A stretch of DNA of 60,193 nt from the NCBI GenBank assembly GCA_020852275.1, contig JADZBE010000043.1, forward strand, positions 1-60,193, given 5' to 3'. Origin of the DNA: Phycisphaerales bacterium (GTDB lineage Bacteria; Planctomycetota; Phycisphaerae; UBA1845). The position numbers and the translations under genes were made by a program. Below, one piece after another: positions 24,523-33,611 of the stretch. Below the pieces are notes generated by a model. It searched no databases, was not told the DNA's origin, and saw nothing but the letters and a program-made list of their open reading frames with translations. Within the stretch, counting starts at the first letter, position 1. Each line of letters starts with the position of its first letter.

Positions 24523-26196
24523 ATGTGCGCCGCGACACTCGCAGGTCTTGCTTGGGTCTGTCTGGGATTGCTCCAGGACGGCACATCCCCTCAGCCTCCC
24601 CCCGCACCACCGTCTGCTCCACAAGGGCAGCAACCGCAAGCCGCACCTCAGCCGGCGCTGCCACCATCGCCTGAATGGCTCGCGGATGCGTCCTGCTACT
24701 GGATCGACGTTCCACGGTTCGCGAATGGAACGAAAGACAACGACCCACCCGGCACGCGGGCGTGGAACCAGCCGCTGGTGCCCGCCGACGCCCCCTACGA
24801 AGCGCAGTTCGAGACCCGCGACCTGCCGTATGGCGGCGACCTGCAGGGTGTGCGGAACAGGCTTGCGTACATCCGGCAACTGGGATTCAACACGATCTGC
24901 CTCTCGCGCGTGTTCCAGACGCGAACGCCAACGACTCGTCTGCTGGCCGACTCGTGGCACGTGCGCGAAGACGCCAGTTTGCCGGCGTCGTCTCAAGGTC
25001 CGGCGTCGTCGACAACGGGACAAGACGCAAGGACGCCGGGCGACCGCCTGCTGCTGGAACTCATGCAGGATGCACGTAAGCTGGGGATGCGCGTCATCCT
25101 CGACACGCCCTTTGCTCTTATTAACCCAATGCATGTATGGAACGAGAACAACCGCCCTGCGAAACTGGAGGACGTTCGGGGTGAATTGCGGCGTTGGACG
25201 GCGCCGGCGGTGACGGGCGCCGACATGGCCGGCCCGGATGCGTTTCTGCTGTGCACAGCCGAGTTCATTTGGCGCGACACATTACCCTTCGCACAACCCT
25301 ACCGTGATCTTGTGCCCGATGCTTCCAAGGCTCCTGTCCTGCTGTTTCCTTCCATCGCGAACCAGGATGAGGCCGGCCGCCATGACGATGGCGACCGCCT
25401 GGGCCGGGATTTAGCATGTTGGATTAGGACCGAAAGCGCAACCACATCCGCACTCGCTCAGTCACTCGAGCAGAGCGCCAAGAACTCTCAAGGCGCGTCG
25501 TCCGCCCCGCAACCGTTCGGGGAACCATTCTTTCTCATTGAACGAGCTACGACTTGGTTTCGGGACTCGTTCGCCTCGGGATCGGACGCCAAGGCCGCAC
25601 GCCTCGCGGCAGATCGGTCCTTGCGACTTTTCCACGCCATGAGATTCTGCCTGCTTGGCGCTGTGGTGATGCCATACGGCGACGAAGTCGGCATGACCGG
25701 CAGGCAAGCTGACGCAAGTTTGTCGCCCATGTGGTGGGTCGAGCCGGGGTCCAAGGAGGCGCCGTCGCCGGATTATCGCGCGGATTTCCTGGCGCTGGTG
25801 CGGCTGATGAACCGCATTCGCGCGGCGCACGAGCCTTTGCGGCGGGGAAACTTCGAAGTCGTGCTCGCCGACGACGCGCGACGCTTGCTTGCCTTCTCCC
25901 GGACGTACGGAGAAAAGCAGGTCATCGTTGTGGTGAATGCTTCCAACAAGAAACAGGAGGTTGAGATTGTGGCCGGCGTGCCCGGCGGGCTGGTCGGCGT
26001 CATGCGACCCGAACTGGAGCCTCTGCTGCCCCGGTCACAACAGGCGTTGGTCGATCCCACCAAGCCCGTCCTGGTCGAGCCGAAGCTGCGCATCGCGGGG
26101 AACCGGTCGATCGTCGATGCCGCGGGCAAGGTGCGACTTAATCTCGATCCCATGAGTCTGAAGCTGGTTCTCGTGGGCGGGGACGTTGGGCAGTGA
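24523..26196 (+). CDS. Degenerate GH13 alpha-amylase-like secreted protein
   Basis: A 557-residue protein with a short signal-like N-terminus and a Pro/Gln-rich linker. The fold is recognisably GH13: YGGDLQGVRNRLAYIRQLGF (barrel start), LGMRVILDTPFALINPMHVW (region I), then GAVVMPYGDEVGMTGRQADA and LVRLMNRIRAAHEPLRRGNF leading to the C-terminal beta domain (VIVVVNASNKKQEVEIV). However, the region II GFRxD nucleophile motif and the region III Glu are not found in their expected places, and the barrel centre is replaced by an Ala/Ser-rich stretch. It is therefore probably not an active glycosidase; a binding or pseudo-enzyme role is inferred. Start ATG has GGAG 6 nt upstream. Confidence 0.75.
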   Translation: MCAATLAGLAWVCLGLLQDGTSPQPPPAPPSAPQGQQPQAAPQPALPPSPEWLADASCYWIDVPRFANGTKDNDPPGTRAWNQPLVPADAPYEAQFETRDLPYGGDLQGVRNRLAYIRQLGFNTICLSRVFQTRTPTTRLLADSWHVREDASLPASSQGPASSTTGQDARTPGDRLLLELMQDARKLGMRVILDTPFALINPMHVWNENNRPAKLEDVRGELRRWTAPAVTGADMAGPDAFLLCTAEFIWRDTLPFAQPYRDLVPDASKAPVLLFPSIANQDEAGRHDDGDRLGRDLACWIRTESATTSALAQSLEQSAKNSQGASSAPQPFGEPFFLIERATTWFRDSFASGSDAKAARLAADRSLRLFHAMRFCLLGAVVMPYGDEVGMTGRQADASLSPMWWVEPGSKEAPSPDYRADFLALVRLMNRIRAAHEPLRRGNFEVVLADDARRLLAFSRTYGEKQVIVVVNASNKKQEVEIVAGVPGGLVGVMRPELEPLLPRSQQALVDPTKPVLVEPKLRIAGNRSIVDAAGKVRLNLDPMSLKLVLVGGDVGQ

Positions 26197-26230
26197 GCCG
26201 CGCGTCAGTGGATGGACCCGCCTCATGCGG

Positions 26231-26335
26231 GTGCACAGGTTGGAAACCTGTGCCACATCTCACAGGTTGGAAACCTGTGCCACACAGGTTGGAAACCTGT
26301 GCCACATCTCACAGGTTGAAAACCCGTGCTACACT
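26231..26335. repeat. Dispersed repeat B, array of four copies
   Basis: Four copies of a palindrome CACAGGTTGGAAACCTGTG, each with a GCCACA linker, in the gap between convergent genes. The last copy is diverged (GTTGAAAACCCGTGC). Same family as 5213-5265. Confidence 0.85.
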
Positions 26336-26357
26336 CGCTGGAATCCTGTGGCCCATT

Positions 26358-28088
26358 TTACAATTCCAGCCCGTACTCCCTCCAGCGCCGTTCCACTTTG
26401 CGCAGGATTTCGTCGGGCATCGTCAATTCCTCAGGCCACTCGCGAACCACGCCCTCGCCGGCGATTTTCCGCGTGGCGTCAATGCCGATCTTCGCGCCCG
26501 TGCCGTAGTAGGGCGTGGCATGGTCGAGCACATCGCAGGGACCGTCGGCGATCACCGTGTCCCGTCGCCAGTCCACATTGGCGCCCATATGAAACAACAC
26601 GTCGTCCGCATTGTGGACGTCCACGTGCTCATCCACGACGACGATCATTTTGGAGAACATCATCTGTCCCGCGCCCCAGATGCTGTGAATAACCTTGCGA
26701 GCCTGCATCGGGTATTCCTTGCGGATTTTCACAAACACACAATTGTGGAACGCGCCGAACATGGGCAGGTCATAATCCAATATATCGGGGATCAACATGC
26801 GCAGCAGAGGCAGGAAAATGCGCTCAGTGGCTTTTCCGAGATAATAATCCTCCATTGGGGGCTTGCCGACAATCGTGGCGGGCAGCACGGGGTTCTCACG
26901 GTGGGTCATGGCCGTAATGTGATAGGCGGGGTAGCGGTCCGCCAGCGAGTAGAAACCCGTGTGATCGCCGAACGGACCTTCGACCAGCGTCCGCTCGATG
27001 TCCACCCAGCCTTCGATCACAATCTCCGCCGCCGCGGGCACTTCCATGGGAATGGTCTTGCACGGCACGAGGTCGATGCCGCCGCCGTTGAGAAAGCCGG
27101 CAAACAATAACTCACTCACATCGGGTGGCAGCGGACACGTGGCGGCATACGTCAGGACCGGCTCCCCGCCGAATACAATGGCCAAGGGCATTTTCTCGCC
27201 GCGCGCCTTATGTTTGCGGAAATGCCGCGCCCCGTCATGGTGCATGTGCCAGTGCATCGCCGCCAGTCGCGGACCATATGCTTGAACACGGTACATGCCC
27301 ACATTGCGATCGCCCGAATCCGGGTCCTTGGTATAGATGCCGGCGAACGTTATATATCTCCCCGTCCCCACCGGCTCGTCCACGCCATTGTCGGACCGGC
27401 TCCCCAATGCCGGTTTGCCGCCATACCCCGGCTCCCCATCGTGAGGCCAGCACTGAATGAGCGGCAGTTCCAACAAGTTGGTCGCGTCGCCCTCCTTGAC
27501 GACCTGCTGGCAGATGCCGCGCTTGACGACCTTGGGCCCGAACGACGCCATCTTCGCCAGCTCGGGAAGCTTCTTCATCTTGTCGAGAAAGGTGGAAGGC
27601 ATTTCCGGCTTGACGAGTTTCTGCACACGCTCGGCCAGCTCGTCGAAATCCGCCACGCCCAGCGCGAGGCGCATGCGCTCATAACTGCCGAACACATTGA
27701 TGGCCACGGGAATCGCCGAGCCTTTGACCCGCTCGAAGAGCAGTCCGACCCCGCCAGAGCCGCCGTGCGCGAGATCTTCCCTCGGCGCTTGCGCGGAGCA
27801 GGTCAGCGCGGAAGGCGGCCGCGCGGAAGAGGGCTGCGCCGCCCCGGCAGGCGCATCGCCCCTTGCGGCCGGCTGCTTGCTGACGCGGTCGGCGATGGCG
27901 CTGATTTCAAGGATCGGGTCCACCTCGACGGCGATGCGACGAAGCTGGCCGCGCCGTTCGAGTTCGCCAAGGAACGATTGAAAGTCCGGGTACGCCAAGT
28001 CGAACACTCCCCTGTGGATCGCCTTCCTGCCGGCCCGCGCCGCCGCCCTGGCGAAGGGATTCCTTCGGCATGTTGCGGCGTCGTGCAT
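26358..28088 (-). CDS. UbiD family decarboxylase
   Basis: A 576-residue member of the UbiD family of prenylated-FMN-dependent (de)carboxylases; full-length members act in ubiquinone or menaquinone (futalosine) synthesis or on aromatic acids. Features: YPDFQSFLGELERRGQLRRI at the N-terminus, SYERMRLALG, TGRYITFAGIYTKDPDSGDR, NVGMYRVQAYGPRLAAMHWH (Arg and metal region), EGPFGDHTGFYSLADRYPAY with the catalytic Glu region, and DVLFHMGANVDWRRDTVIAD. A low-complexity insertion (about 65-105) lengthens the N-terminal domain. The start is uncertain between ATG 28088 and GTG 28007. No ubiX is adjacent. It is divergent from the GH3-type ligase with 100 bp between. Confidence 0.88.
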   Translation of the reverse strand: MHDAATCRRNPFARAAARAGRKAIHRGVFDLAYPDFQSFLGELERRGQLRRIAVEVDPILEISAIADRVSKQPAARGDAPAGAAQPSSARPPSALTCSAQAPREDLAHGGSGGVGLLFERVKGSAIPVAINVFGSYERMRLALGVADFDELAERVQKLVKPEMPSTFLDKMKKLPELAKMASFGPKVVKRGICQQVVKEGDATNLLELPLIQCWPHDGEPGYGGKPALGSRSDNGVDEPVGTGRYITFAGIYTKDPDSGDRNVGMYRVQAYGPRLAAMHWHMHHDGARHFRKHKARGEKMPLAIVFGGEPVLTYAATCPLPPDVSELLFAGFLNGGGIDLVPCKTIPMEVPAAAEIVIEGWVDIERTLVEGPFGDHTGFYSLADRYPAYHITAMTHRENPVLPATIVGKPPMEDYYLGKATERIFLPLLRMLIPDILDYDLPMFGAFHNCVFVKIRKEYPMQARKVIHSIWGAGQMMFSKMIVVVDEHVDVHNADDVLFHMGANVDWRRDTVIADGPCDVLDHATPYYGTGAKIGIDATRKIAGEGVVREWPEELTMPDEILRKVERRWREYGLEL

Positions 28089-28177
28089 GGGCGGGCAAGG
28101 GGGGAACCGAGCCCTGTGGCCGAAGGGCAGCGTCCCATGCGAGGCAGGCTCGGCGCGCACGGTCCGGCAGAGCGGTT

Positions 28178-28183
28178 TATAAT
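28178..28183 (+). promoter_or_regulatory. Consensus -10 box 7 nt before the GH3-type start codon
   Basis: Perfect TATAAT at 28178-28183 with the ATG at 28191. No good -35 is seen at the right distance. The position implies transcription starting at or next to the start codon. Confidence 0.55.
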
Positions 28184-28190
28184 CCCGCCC

Positions 28191-29912
28191 ATGCCGCACG
28201 GGGGATGGAACATCTGGGATCGCCTGATGGGCGCCGCCGCGCGGGTGCACTGCCATCGGCTGCTGCGCCGGTTCTACAAGGACGCGCAGTCCGCCGCCGC
28301 CGTGCAGGAGCGCGTGCTGCAGCGCCTGATCGCGCGCGGGCGGGACAGCGCGTTCGGGCGCGAGCATGGGTTCGCACACGTGCGAACCGCCGCCGACTAT
28401 CAACGGCAGGTTCCGGTTCGCACCTACGCCGACTTCGCGCCCTATCTTGATCGCGTCCGCGCGGGCGAGACGAACGCCCTGTTTCCGGAGGGCGAGCGAA
28501 TCCTCATGTTCGCGCTCACCAGCGGCAGCACGGATCGCCCCAAGCACATCCCCGTCACGCCGACGTTCGTGAAGGATTATCGCCGCGGATGGAACATCTT
28601 CGGCATCAAGGCGCTGACCGATCATCCGGACGGCTTCCTGCGCGGCATCCTCCAGGTCACGTCGCGCATGGACGAATCGCGCACGGCGCGCGGAGTGCCC
28701 TGCGGCTCGATCTCCGGTCTGCTGGCGGCCACCCAGAAGCGCCTCGTGCGCAAGTACTATGTCGTGCCGCCGCAGACCGCCGCAATCGCCGACGCCGAGG
28801 CGAGGTATTACTCCATCATGCGCTTCGCCGTGCCGCGCGACGTGTCTTGGATCGTCACCGCCAGCCCCGCGACGACGCTGAAACTCGCCAGGACGGCGGC
28901 CGATCACGCGGAACGCCTCATCCGCGACATGCGGGATGGAACGCTAAATCCTCCGGGCGAGCCGCTTGAGCCGCCGCTTCGCGCTACGCTGGGCCGGACC
29001 CTCGCGCCGGACGCGGTTGCGGCGCGACGGCTCGAAGCCCTCGTCGATCGACACGGGTCGCTGCGCCCGCGGGACTTCTGGCGGCTCTGCTTTTTGGCCA
29101 ACTGGACGGGCGGCACGATGGGGCTGCACCTGCGGGACTTCGCCGCGCCGTTCGGCGACACGCCGGTGCGCGACATCGGGCTGCTGGCGACGGAAGGCCG
29201 CGTAACGCTGGGCGTCGAGGACGGCACGCCTTCCGGGCTGCTCGACGTTGCGGGCGGCTTCTTCGAGTTCCTGCCGCCGGAGGAGGATGCCGATCCGTGC
29301 GGCGGCGGGGGCGCGGCGCTGCTGTGTCACCAGCTCGAAGGGGGCGCGGAATATCGCGTGATGCTGACCAACTCCGCGGGTCTCTACCGCTACGACATCG
29401 GCGATCGCGTTCGCGCGACCGGTTTTGTCGGTCAGGCGCCGCTGCTGGAGTTTCTGCATCGCGGCTCGCGCGTTTCGAGCATGACCGGCGAGAAGCTCAC
29501 GGAGTGGCAGGTCGTGGAGGCCTATCGCCGCGCGTGCGAAGCGCTGCACATCGAGGCACGGTTGTTCGTCCTGTCGCCGCGGTGGTCGGACCCGCCTTTC
29601 TACCGCCTGCACGTCGAGACCGGACGGCCAGGCGTTGAAGCGGCGACGGCGACGCTCGGGCTGGTGATGGACCGGGCGCTGAGCGAACTGAACATCGAGT
29701 ACGCTGGCAAGCGCGCCACCGGCCGGCTGGCGCTGGTCGAGGTGAACCTGCTGCCCGCCGGCACCTTGGAGACGATCGACGATCGCCGCCGGGCGCAGCG
29801 CGGCGGCGCCAACGAGCAGTTCAAGCGGCAGTACCTTCACACGCTCCCCGGCGAGGACGCCGAGCTGCCCATCGCGGCGCCCGACGCGTTCTGTCCCGCC
29901 GCGATAACCTGA
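28191..29912 (+). CDS. GH3 auxin-responsive-type acyl-acid amido synthetase family protein
   Basis: A 573-residue member of the GH3 family of the acyl-adenylate-forming superfamily; plant members conjugate amino acids to hormones. Visible features are a helical N-terminus, the nucleotide loop FALTSGSTDRPKHIPVTPTF (the TSGST-type motif 1), FLANWTGGTMGLHLRDFAAP, LLATEGRVTLGVEDGTPSGL (motif 2 region with Glu), and YRVMLTNSAGLYRYDIGDRV (motif 3), then a C-terminal lid domain. Bacterial substrates are unknown. The first ATG after the TATAAT box is used. Its 3' end overlaps the convergent symporter gene by 76 bp. Confidence 0.87.
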   Translation: MPHGGWNIWDRLMGAAARVHCHRLLRRFYKDAQSAAAVQERVLQRLIARGRDSAFGREHGFAHVRTAADYQRQVPVRTYADFAPYLDRVRAGETNALFPEGERILMFALTSGSTDRPKHIPVTPTFVKDYRRGWNIFGIKALTDHPDGFLRGILQVTSRMDESRTARGVPCGSISGLLAATQKRLVRKYYVVPPQTAAIADAEARYYSIMRFAVPRDVSWIVTASPATTLKLARTAADHAERLIRDMRDGTLNPPGEPLEPPLRATLGRTLAPDAVAARRLEALVDRHGSLRPRDFWRLCFLANWTGGTMGLHLRDFAAPFGDTPVRDIGLLATEGRVTLGVEDGTPSGLLDVAGGFFEFLPPEEDADPCGGGGAALLCHQLEGGAEYRVMLTNSAGLYRYDIGDRVRATGFVGQAPLLEFLHRGSRVSSMTGEKLTEWQVVEAYRRACEALHIEARLFVLSPRWSDPPFYRLHVETGRPGVEAATATLGLVMDRALSELNIEYAGKRATGRLALVEVNLLPAGTLETIDDRRRAQRGGANEQFKRQYLHTLPGEDAELPIAAPDAFCPAAIT

Positions 29913-31678
29913 TCGTCGCCCCGACCCCAGACCAGTCCGCGCAGGCGCTGCGCCGATTCCGGTCGCGTAAAGAGCGTGACCCCCACGCCGATCGCGCCGC
30001 TGACGACCACTCCGAAGCACGCGCGCATGAACTTGTGCTGCTCCAGTCCGCCGAACACGCCCTCCCTGTGAACCCCGCCCGGCACGCCCTGCGCAAACGG
30101 CTCGATCACCGCGGGCCAGATCAGCGAGATCGTCACCGCCGCAATCCCCCCGATCAGCGTGTACACCGCCGCCGCTTTCGTGAACCTTTTCCAGAACACG
30201 CTCAGCATGAGCGCGACCACCAGCGGCGGAGTCACTGCGGCGGTCATGGCCGCGTGCGCTTCGTAGATCGAATTGAATTGCATGTACACGGGAACCAGCG
30301 CGATCCCGACCAACGTCACGCTGACCGACGTGAATCGCGCCGCGGTGAGCAACTCGCGGTCCTGCGCCTGCGGGCGGACATACGGGCGGTACACGTCGTT
30401 GATCGCCACCGCCGTTACGCCCGTCACCAGCGAATCGACCGACGACATCAGCGCGGCCGTCAGCGCCGCCATGACGAGACCGAAGACGCCCGACTGGCTG
30501 AGGAACTCCGAAGTGATGAACACCATGTCGCCGTTGGCGATCGTGGACGGGAGCACGCCGCTGTGCACCAGCGCCCGACCGACCCAGCCGACGCTGCCCA
30601 CCACGCACGCCGCCAGCGGCATGAGGATCAGCATCTGCACGACGGTGGCCTTGCGCGCGTCGCCGATCGTCCGCGCGGACATGAACCGCATCACCATGCC
30701 CTGGTTGAGGAAGTAGAAGAACGGCGTGTTGGCCATGCCGTCCTGCCAGAAGACGCCCGTGCCGGAGAACGATGCGTCGCCGCCGGCGGCGGGGAAGGCG
30801 AGGCGGTGCTCGCGCGGCAGGTGGGTCCAGAACGCGTCCCACCCGCCGAAGTGGCGCACCCCCATGTAGAGGATGAGCAGCCCCGCCCCCAACAGCAGGA
30901 TCCCCTGAAACAGATCGGTCATGATGACGCTCGTCTGCCCGCCCGCCGTGACGTAGATCGCCGTCACGCACGCCACGCCGATGGACGCCGCCATGATCGG
31001 CCAGCCCACCAGCGCGTTGAGCGCCTTGCCCATCGTGAACAGGTTGATGCCCACATAGCCGATCAAGTAAACGAGCAGGATCAGCGTGGCGCACAGGCGC
31101 ACGCTGCGGTCGAAGCGCCGCTCGAAATACTCCGGGATTGACGTGATCCTGGAGAAGTACAGGATCGGCAGCCACCCGAAGAGCAGCAGCGGCAGCCAGA
31201 ACCAGTCGTTGAAATACGCCTGCGTGCTCGACAACCCCCAGACATATCCGACCTCGCCGTACTTGACGAAGCTGTACGAGCCGACGGTGTTGGAGATCAG
31301 GCTGAAGGCGATCATCACCCAGCCGAACCGCCGCCCGGCGAAGAAGAAGTCGTTGACGTTTTTCGCCCCGCGGCTGAAAACCGTGCCGACCAGCAGGATA
31401 CAGCCGAAGTAGCCGCCGATGACCGCGAAATCCAGCCAGGTCCCCAGGACGTGCTTGCGCTGAAACGTGCCGTCGTGCGGAATCGCCGGGGCGGTCTCCA
31501 TCGGCGCGTACTGAAGATAAGCCTGCACTCCCGCAAACAGCGCCATTCCGCCGATCATCACCGCCAGCGTCGCCAGCCCCCGGCCGCGGAGCCCGACGTA
31601 ACCCTGTCTGGCGGCGTAGATCAGACCGACGACAAACACCGCGCCGCCGATGGCGTATTGGTAGGTGAAGGAATCCAT
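29837..31678 (-). CDS. Sodium:solute symporter (SSS family)
   Basis: A 613-residue multi-pass transporter of the SSS family with 13-14 predicted helices. The first helix is YAIGGAVFVVGLIYAARQGY. Conserved regions follow: RRFGWVMIAFSLISNTVGSY (helix 1 break of the LeuT fold), TSIPEYFERRFDRSVRLCAT, IMTDLFQGILLLGAGLLILY, FLNQGMVMRFMSARTIGDAR and FGLVMAALTAALMSSVDSLV (sodium-site helix 8). Sugar, nucleoside or carboxylate substrates are all possible. Start ATG 31678 follows a TAGCAT sequence by 6 nt. The last 25 codons overlap antisense the GH3-type gene. Confidence 0.9.
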   Translation of the reverse strand: MDSFTYQYAIGGAVFVVGLIYAARQGYVGLRGRGLATLAVMIGGMALFAGVQAYLQYAPMETAPAIPHDGTFQRKHVLGTWLDFAVIGGYFGCILLVGTVFSRGAKNVNDFFFAGRRFGWVMIAFSLISNTVGSYSFVKYGEVGYVWGLSSTQAYFNDWFWLPLLLFGWLPILYFSRITSIPEYFERRFDRSVRLCATLILLVYLIGYVGINLFTMGKALNALVGWPIMAASIGVACVTAIYVTAGGQTSVIMTDLFQGILLLGAGLLILYMGVRHFGGWDAFWTHLPREHRLAFPAAGGDASFSGTGVFWQDGMANTPFFYFLNQGMVMRFMSARTIGDARKATVVQMLILMPLAACVVGSVGWVGRALVHSGVLPSTIANGDMVFITSEFLSQSGVFGLVMAALTAALMSSVDSLVTGVTAVAINDVYRPYVRPQAQDRELLTAARFTSVSVTLVGIALVPVYMQFNSIYEAHAAMTAAVTPPLVVALMLSVFWKRFTKAAAVYTLIGGIAAVTISLIWPAVIEPFAQGVPGGVHREGVFGGLEQHKFMRACFGVVVSGAIGVGVTLFTRPESAQRLRGLVWGRGDDQVIAAGQNASGAAMGSSASSPGSV

Positions 31679-31750
31679 GTGCGCATGCTACATGCGTCAT
31701 CAGGGGCCGAAAGTCTGGAAGGCTGCGCCGGGCCGAATCGCTCTGAATGC

Positions 31751-31778
31751 TTGCCTTGCCTGCCATGCAGGCTAAGAT
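31751..31778 (+). promoter_or_regulatory. Promoter of the toxin-antitoxin pair, leaderless geometry
   Basis: TTGCCT (31751-31756), 16-bp spacer, TAAGAT (31773-31778). ATG 31786 follows the -10 box by 7 nt. Toxin-antitoxin promoters are usually repressed by the antitoxin, but no clear operator palindrome is visible. Confidence 0.45.
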
Positions 31779-31785
31779 TGCAGGC

Positions 31786-32151
31786 ATGAAGGGCGCGAAG
31801 CGACAACCTGCCAGGAAGCCTCGAATCCGCGGCGGGAAGGCGTCGTCCGCGGCAGCGCGATCCGCGCGCCCGGCCCGGGGCGCCCGCGGGCGTTCTGCGC
31901 CTTCGCGACGCCAGTACACGCTGCGCGGCGTGCCGCCGGAGGTGGACAGCGCGCTGCGCGAAGCCGCCGCGCGGCAAGGCCGCAGCCTCAACGACGTGGC
32001 GCTCGAAGCCCTGCGCCGCGGAGCGGGGATGACCGGGGAGAAGAAGGTCCATCACGATCTGGATTTCCTGTTCGGGTCGCTTGAGCCTGATCCCGTGTTC
32101 GAAGCGGTTCTCGAAGAACAACGCAGGATCGACCCTGAAATGTGGCAATGA
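31786..32151 (+). CDS. Ribbon-helix-helix-like antitoxin of a PIN-domain pair
   Basis: A 121-residue basic protein. After an Arg/Ala-rich N-terminus comes a short Arc/FitA-like segment, RRQYTLRGVPPEVDSALREA with AARQGRSLNDVALEALRRGA, the pattern of a ribbon-helix-helix DNA-binding domain. The C-terminal tail (HHDLDFLFGSLEPDPVFEAV) is acidic and would bind the toxin. It lies 3 bp before the PIN gene on the same strand, the standard antitoxin-first order. The start is ATG 31786, chosen from the promoter; in-frame ATGs at 31747 and 31765 are alternatives. Confidence 0.75.
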   Translation: MKGAKRQPARKPRIRGGKASSAAARSARPARGARGRSAPSRRQYTLRGVPPEVDSALREAAARQGRSLNDVALEALRRGAGMTGEKKVHHDLDFLFGSLEPDPVFEAVLEEQRRIDPEMWQ

Positions 32152-32154
32152 CCC

Positions 32155-32544
32155 ATGGCCCTTCGCCTTGCGCTCGACACCAACCGTTATCACGACTACG
32201 TCACCGGCGTCGAGGACGCGCGCGCGGCAGTGGCCGCAGCGGCGGAGATTCATCTTCCGTTCATCGTCGTCGCCGAAGCCCGGTGCGGCGGGCGGCACGG
32301 CTCGCGGCCTGAAGTCAACGAACGCGTGCTTCAGGATTTCATCCGAACCCGTCGCGTCAATGTGCTCTTCGCCGACGAGGCCACGACGCACTTTTATGCC
32401 GATCTCTATGCGGAAATGCGCCGCACGGGCACGCCCGTGCCCACGAACGACCTCTGGATCGCCGCCCTCGTGATTCAACACGGTCTGACGCTCTTCACCC
32501 GCGACCGGCACTTCGAGCGGATCTCCCGCGTGCCCAGAATCTGA
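32155..32544 (+). CDS. PIN-domain ribonuclease toxin, VapC/FitB-like
   Basis: A 129-residue PIN domain protein. The metal-binding acidic residues are in place: Asp in LALDTNRYHDYV, Glu in FIVVAEARCGGRHG, and Asp in TPVPTNDLWIAALVIQHGL, with a final TLFTRDRHFERIS. VapC-type toxins cut tRNA or rRNA and are held inactive by the antitoxin encoded upstream. Three bases separate the two genes, so they are translated together. Such pairs occur in accessory DNA; no mobile element is adjacent. Family call is strong; RNA target unknown. Confidence 0.88.
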   Translation: MALRLALDTNRYHDYVTGVEDARAAVAAAAEIHLPFIVVAEARCGGRHGSRPEVNERVLQDFIRTRRVNVLFADEATTHFYADLYAEMRRTGTPVPTNDLWIAALVIQHGLTLFTRDRHFERISRVPRI

Positions 32545-32609
32545 CGGCTTGACGCAGCCCGCCTCTTGCTGCAACGCTTGACAGTCCGCGGTGAAAGACA
32601 ATTCCGAGT

Positions 32610-32641
32610 GGGGCACCGGCTTTCCAGCCGGTGATTCCTCG
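32610..32641. repeat. Dispersed repeat B, CACCGGCTTTCCAGCCGGTG copy
   Basis: Near-identical to 3941-3973, including flanking GGGG and TTCNGA-type bases, so the conserved unit is longer than the palindrome. Confidence 0.8.
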
Positions 32642-32768
32642 GTGTTCTGGTGGGGGTTACAAGTCGGGAATCGCATTCCCGGACTTTCGCCACAGGCCGT
32701 TGAGCCGCTCATGCCGAAGCGTGTGCGCACGCGCCTCGGGAAGACGGGGAAAACTGGAGAGCTGTCGA

Positions 32769-33428
32769 ATGACGAAACAACACGGGTACATTGTGCTGTC
32801 GGGCCTCGCCTTGATCCTCGCTCAGGGCGCGCCGGTTCAATCGCAGGACGCGCCGAAGAAGTCCTGCGCCGAGGCCGCGCTCAAGACTTTCCACGACCGC
32901 GGCGCGTACGAGCGCTGCGTGCAGCAGGTGTTCGACGCCGCCTGGGAGCACATCGAGCGGGCGCGGCAGGGCGATCTCTCGCCCGCCAAAGCCGCCATCG
33001 TTCTCGACGTGGACGACACGTCGATCTCGAATTACGCGCTGCTCGCCGCCGACGGCTTCTGCATGAACTACGAGCACCTGTACGCCTCGTGGGAGAAAGA
33101 GGCCACGCCCATCCCCGCGGCGCTGGAGTTTTTCAAGAAGGCGCGCGCGGCGGGCATCGAGGTCTTCTTCATCACCGGGCGCTCCGAGCGCCACCGCGCC
33201 GTCAGCGAAGCCCAACTCGCCAAGGCCGGCTATGCGGGCTTCGCCAGACTCACCCTCAAGCCCGACGGCGACCGCACGCCTTCCGGCCAGTACAAAGCCG
33301 CGGCACGCAAGCAGATTCTCAACGAGGGGTATCGCATCCTCGCCAACATCGGCGACCAGCCGGCGGACCTGGAAGGCGGCAACGCGGACCGGGCATTCCT
33401 GGTTCCGAACCCGTTCTACGGCGGCTGA
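32769..33428 (+). CDS. Exported HAD-superfamily acid phosphatase
   Basis: A 219-residue exported phosphatase of the plant/class B acid phosphatase-like HAD group. A signal peptide (YIVLSGLALILAQGAPVQSQ) is followed by the catalytic AAIVLDVDDTSISNYALLAA (motif DxDxT), YEHLYASWEKEATPIPAALE, motif II in GIEVFFITGRSERHR, and motif IV in ILANIGDQPADLEGGNADRA. It probably removes phosphate from nucleotides or small esters outside the cytoplasmic membrane. Start ATG 32769 has GGAGAG 7-8 nt upstream; the longer open frame from 32631 is rejected because it would bury the signal peptide. Repeat B and the toxin pair lie upstream. Confidence 0.85.
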   Translation: MTKQHGYIVLSGLALILAQGAPVQSQDAPKKSCAEAALKTFHDRGAYERCVQQVFDAAWEHIERARQGDLSPAKAAIVLDVDDTSISNYALLAADGFCMNYEHLYASWEKEATPIPAALEFFKKARAAGIEVFFITGRSERHRAVSEAQLAKAGYAGFARLTLKPDGDRTPSGQYKAAARKQILNEGYRILANIGDQPADLEGGNADRAFLVPNPFYGG

Positions 33429-33611
33429 GCCGCGGACTTCAGTCCGCGCGAACGCAGCCGACGGTTCGTTCTCGACCCGTCAACGAGACTTCGTGGATTC
33501 AAACGCTCACCCTCGCTGGATGTCCGCAAGGCTGCTCGCCGGGTTATCCGCGTGGAGCGCGGGTCCGCTGGACGATGCGCGCCTCGGCGCTTAGCCTGTC
33601 GAGGCTGGGGC

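Noticed and set aside
28944..31991. A 1015-codon open frame on the minus strand
   Set aside because: It lies across the GH3-type gene and the symporter in another frame, with no domain and extreme Arg/Gly content.
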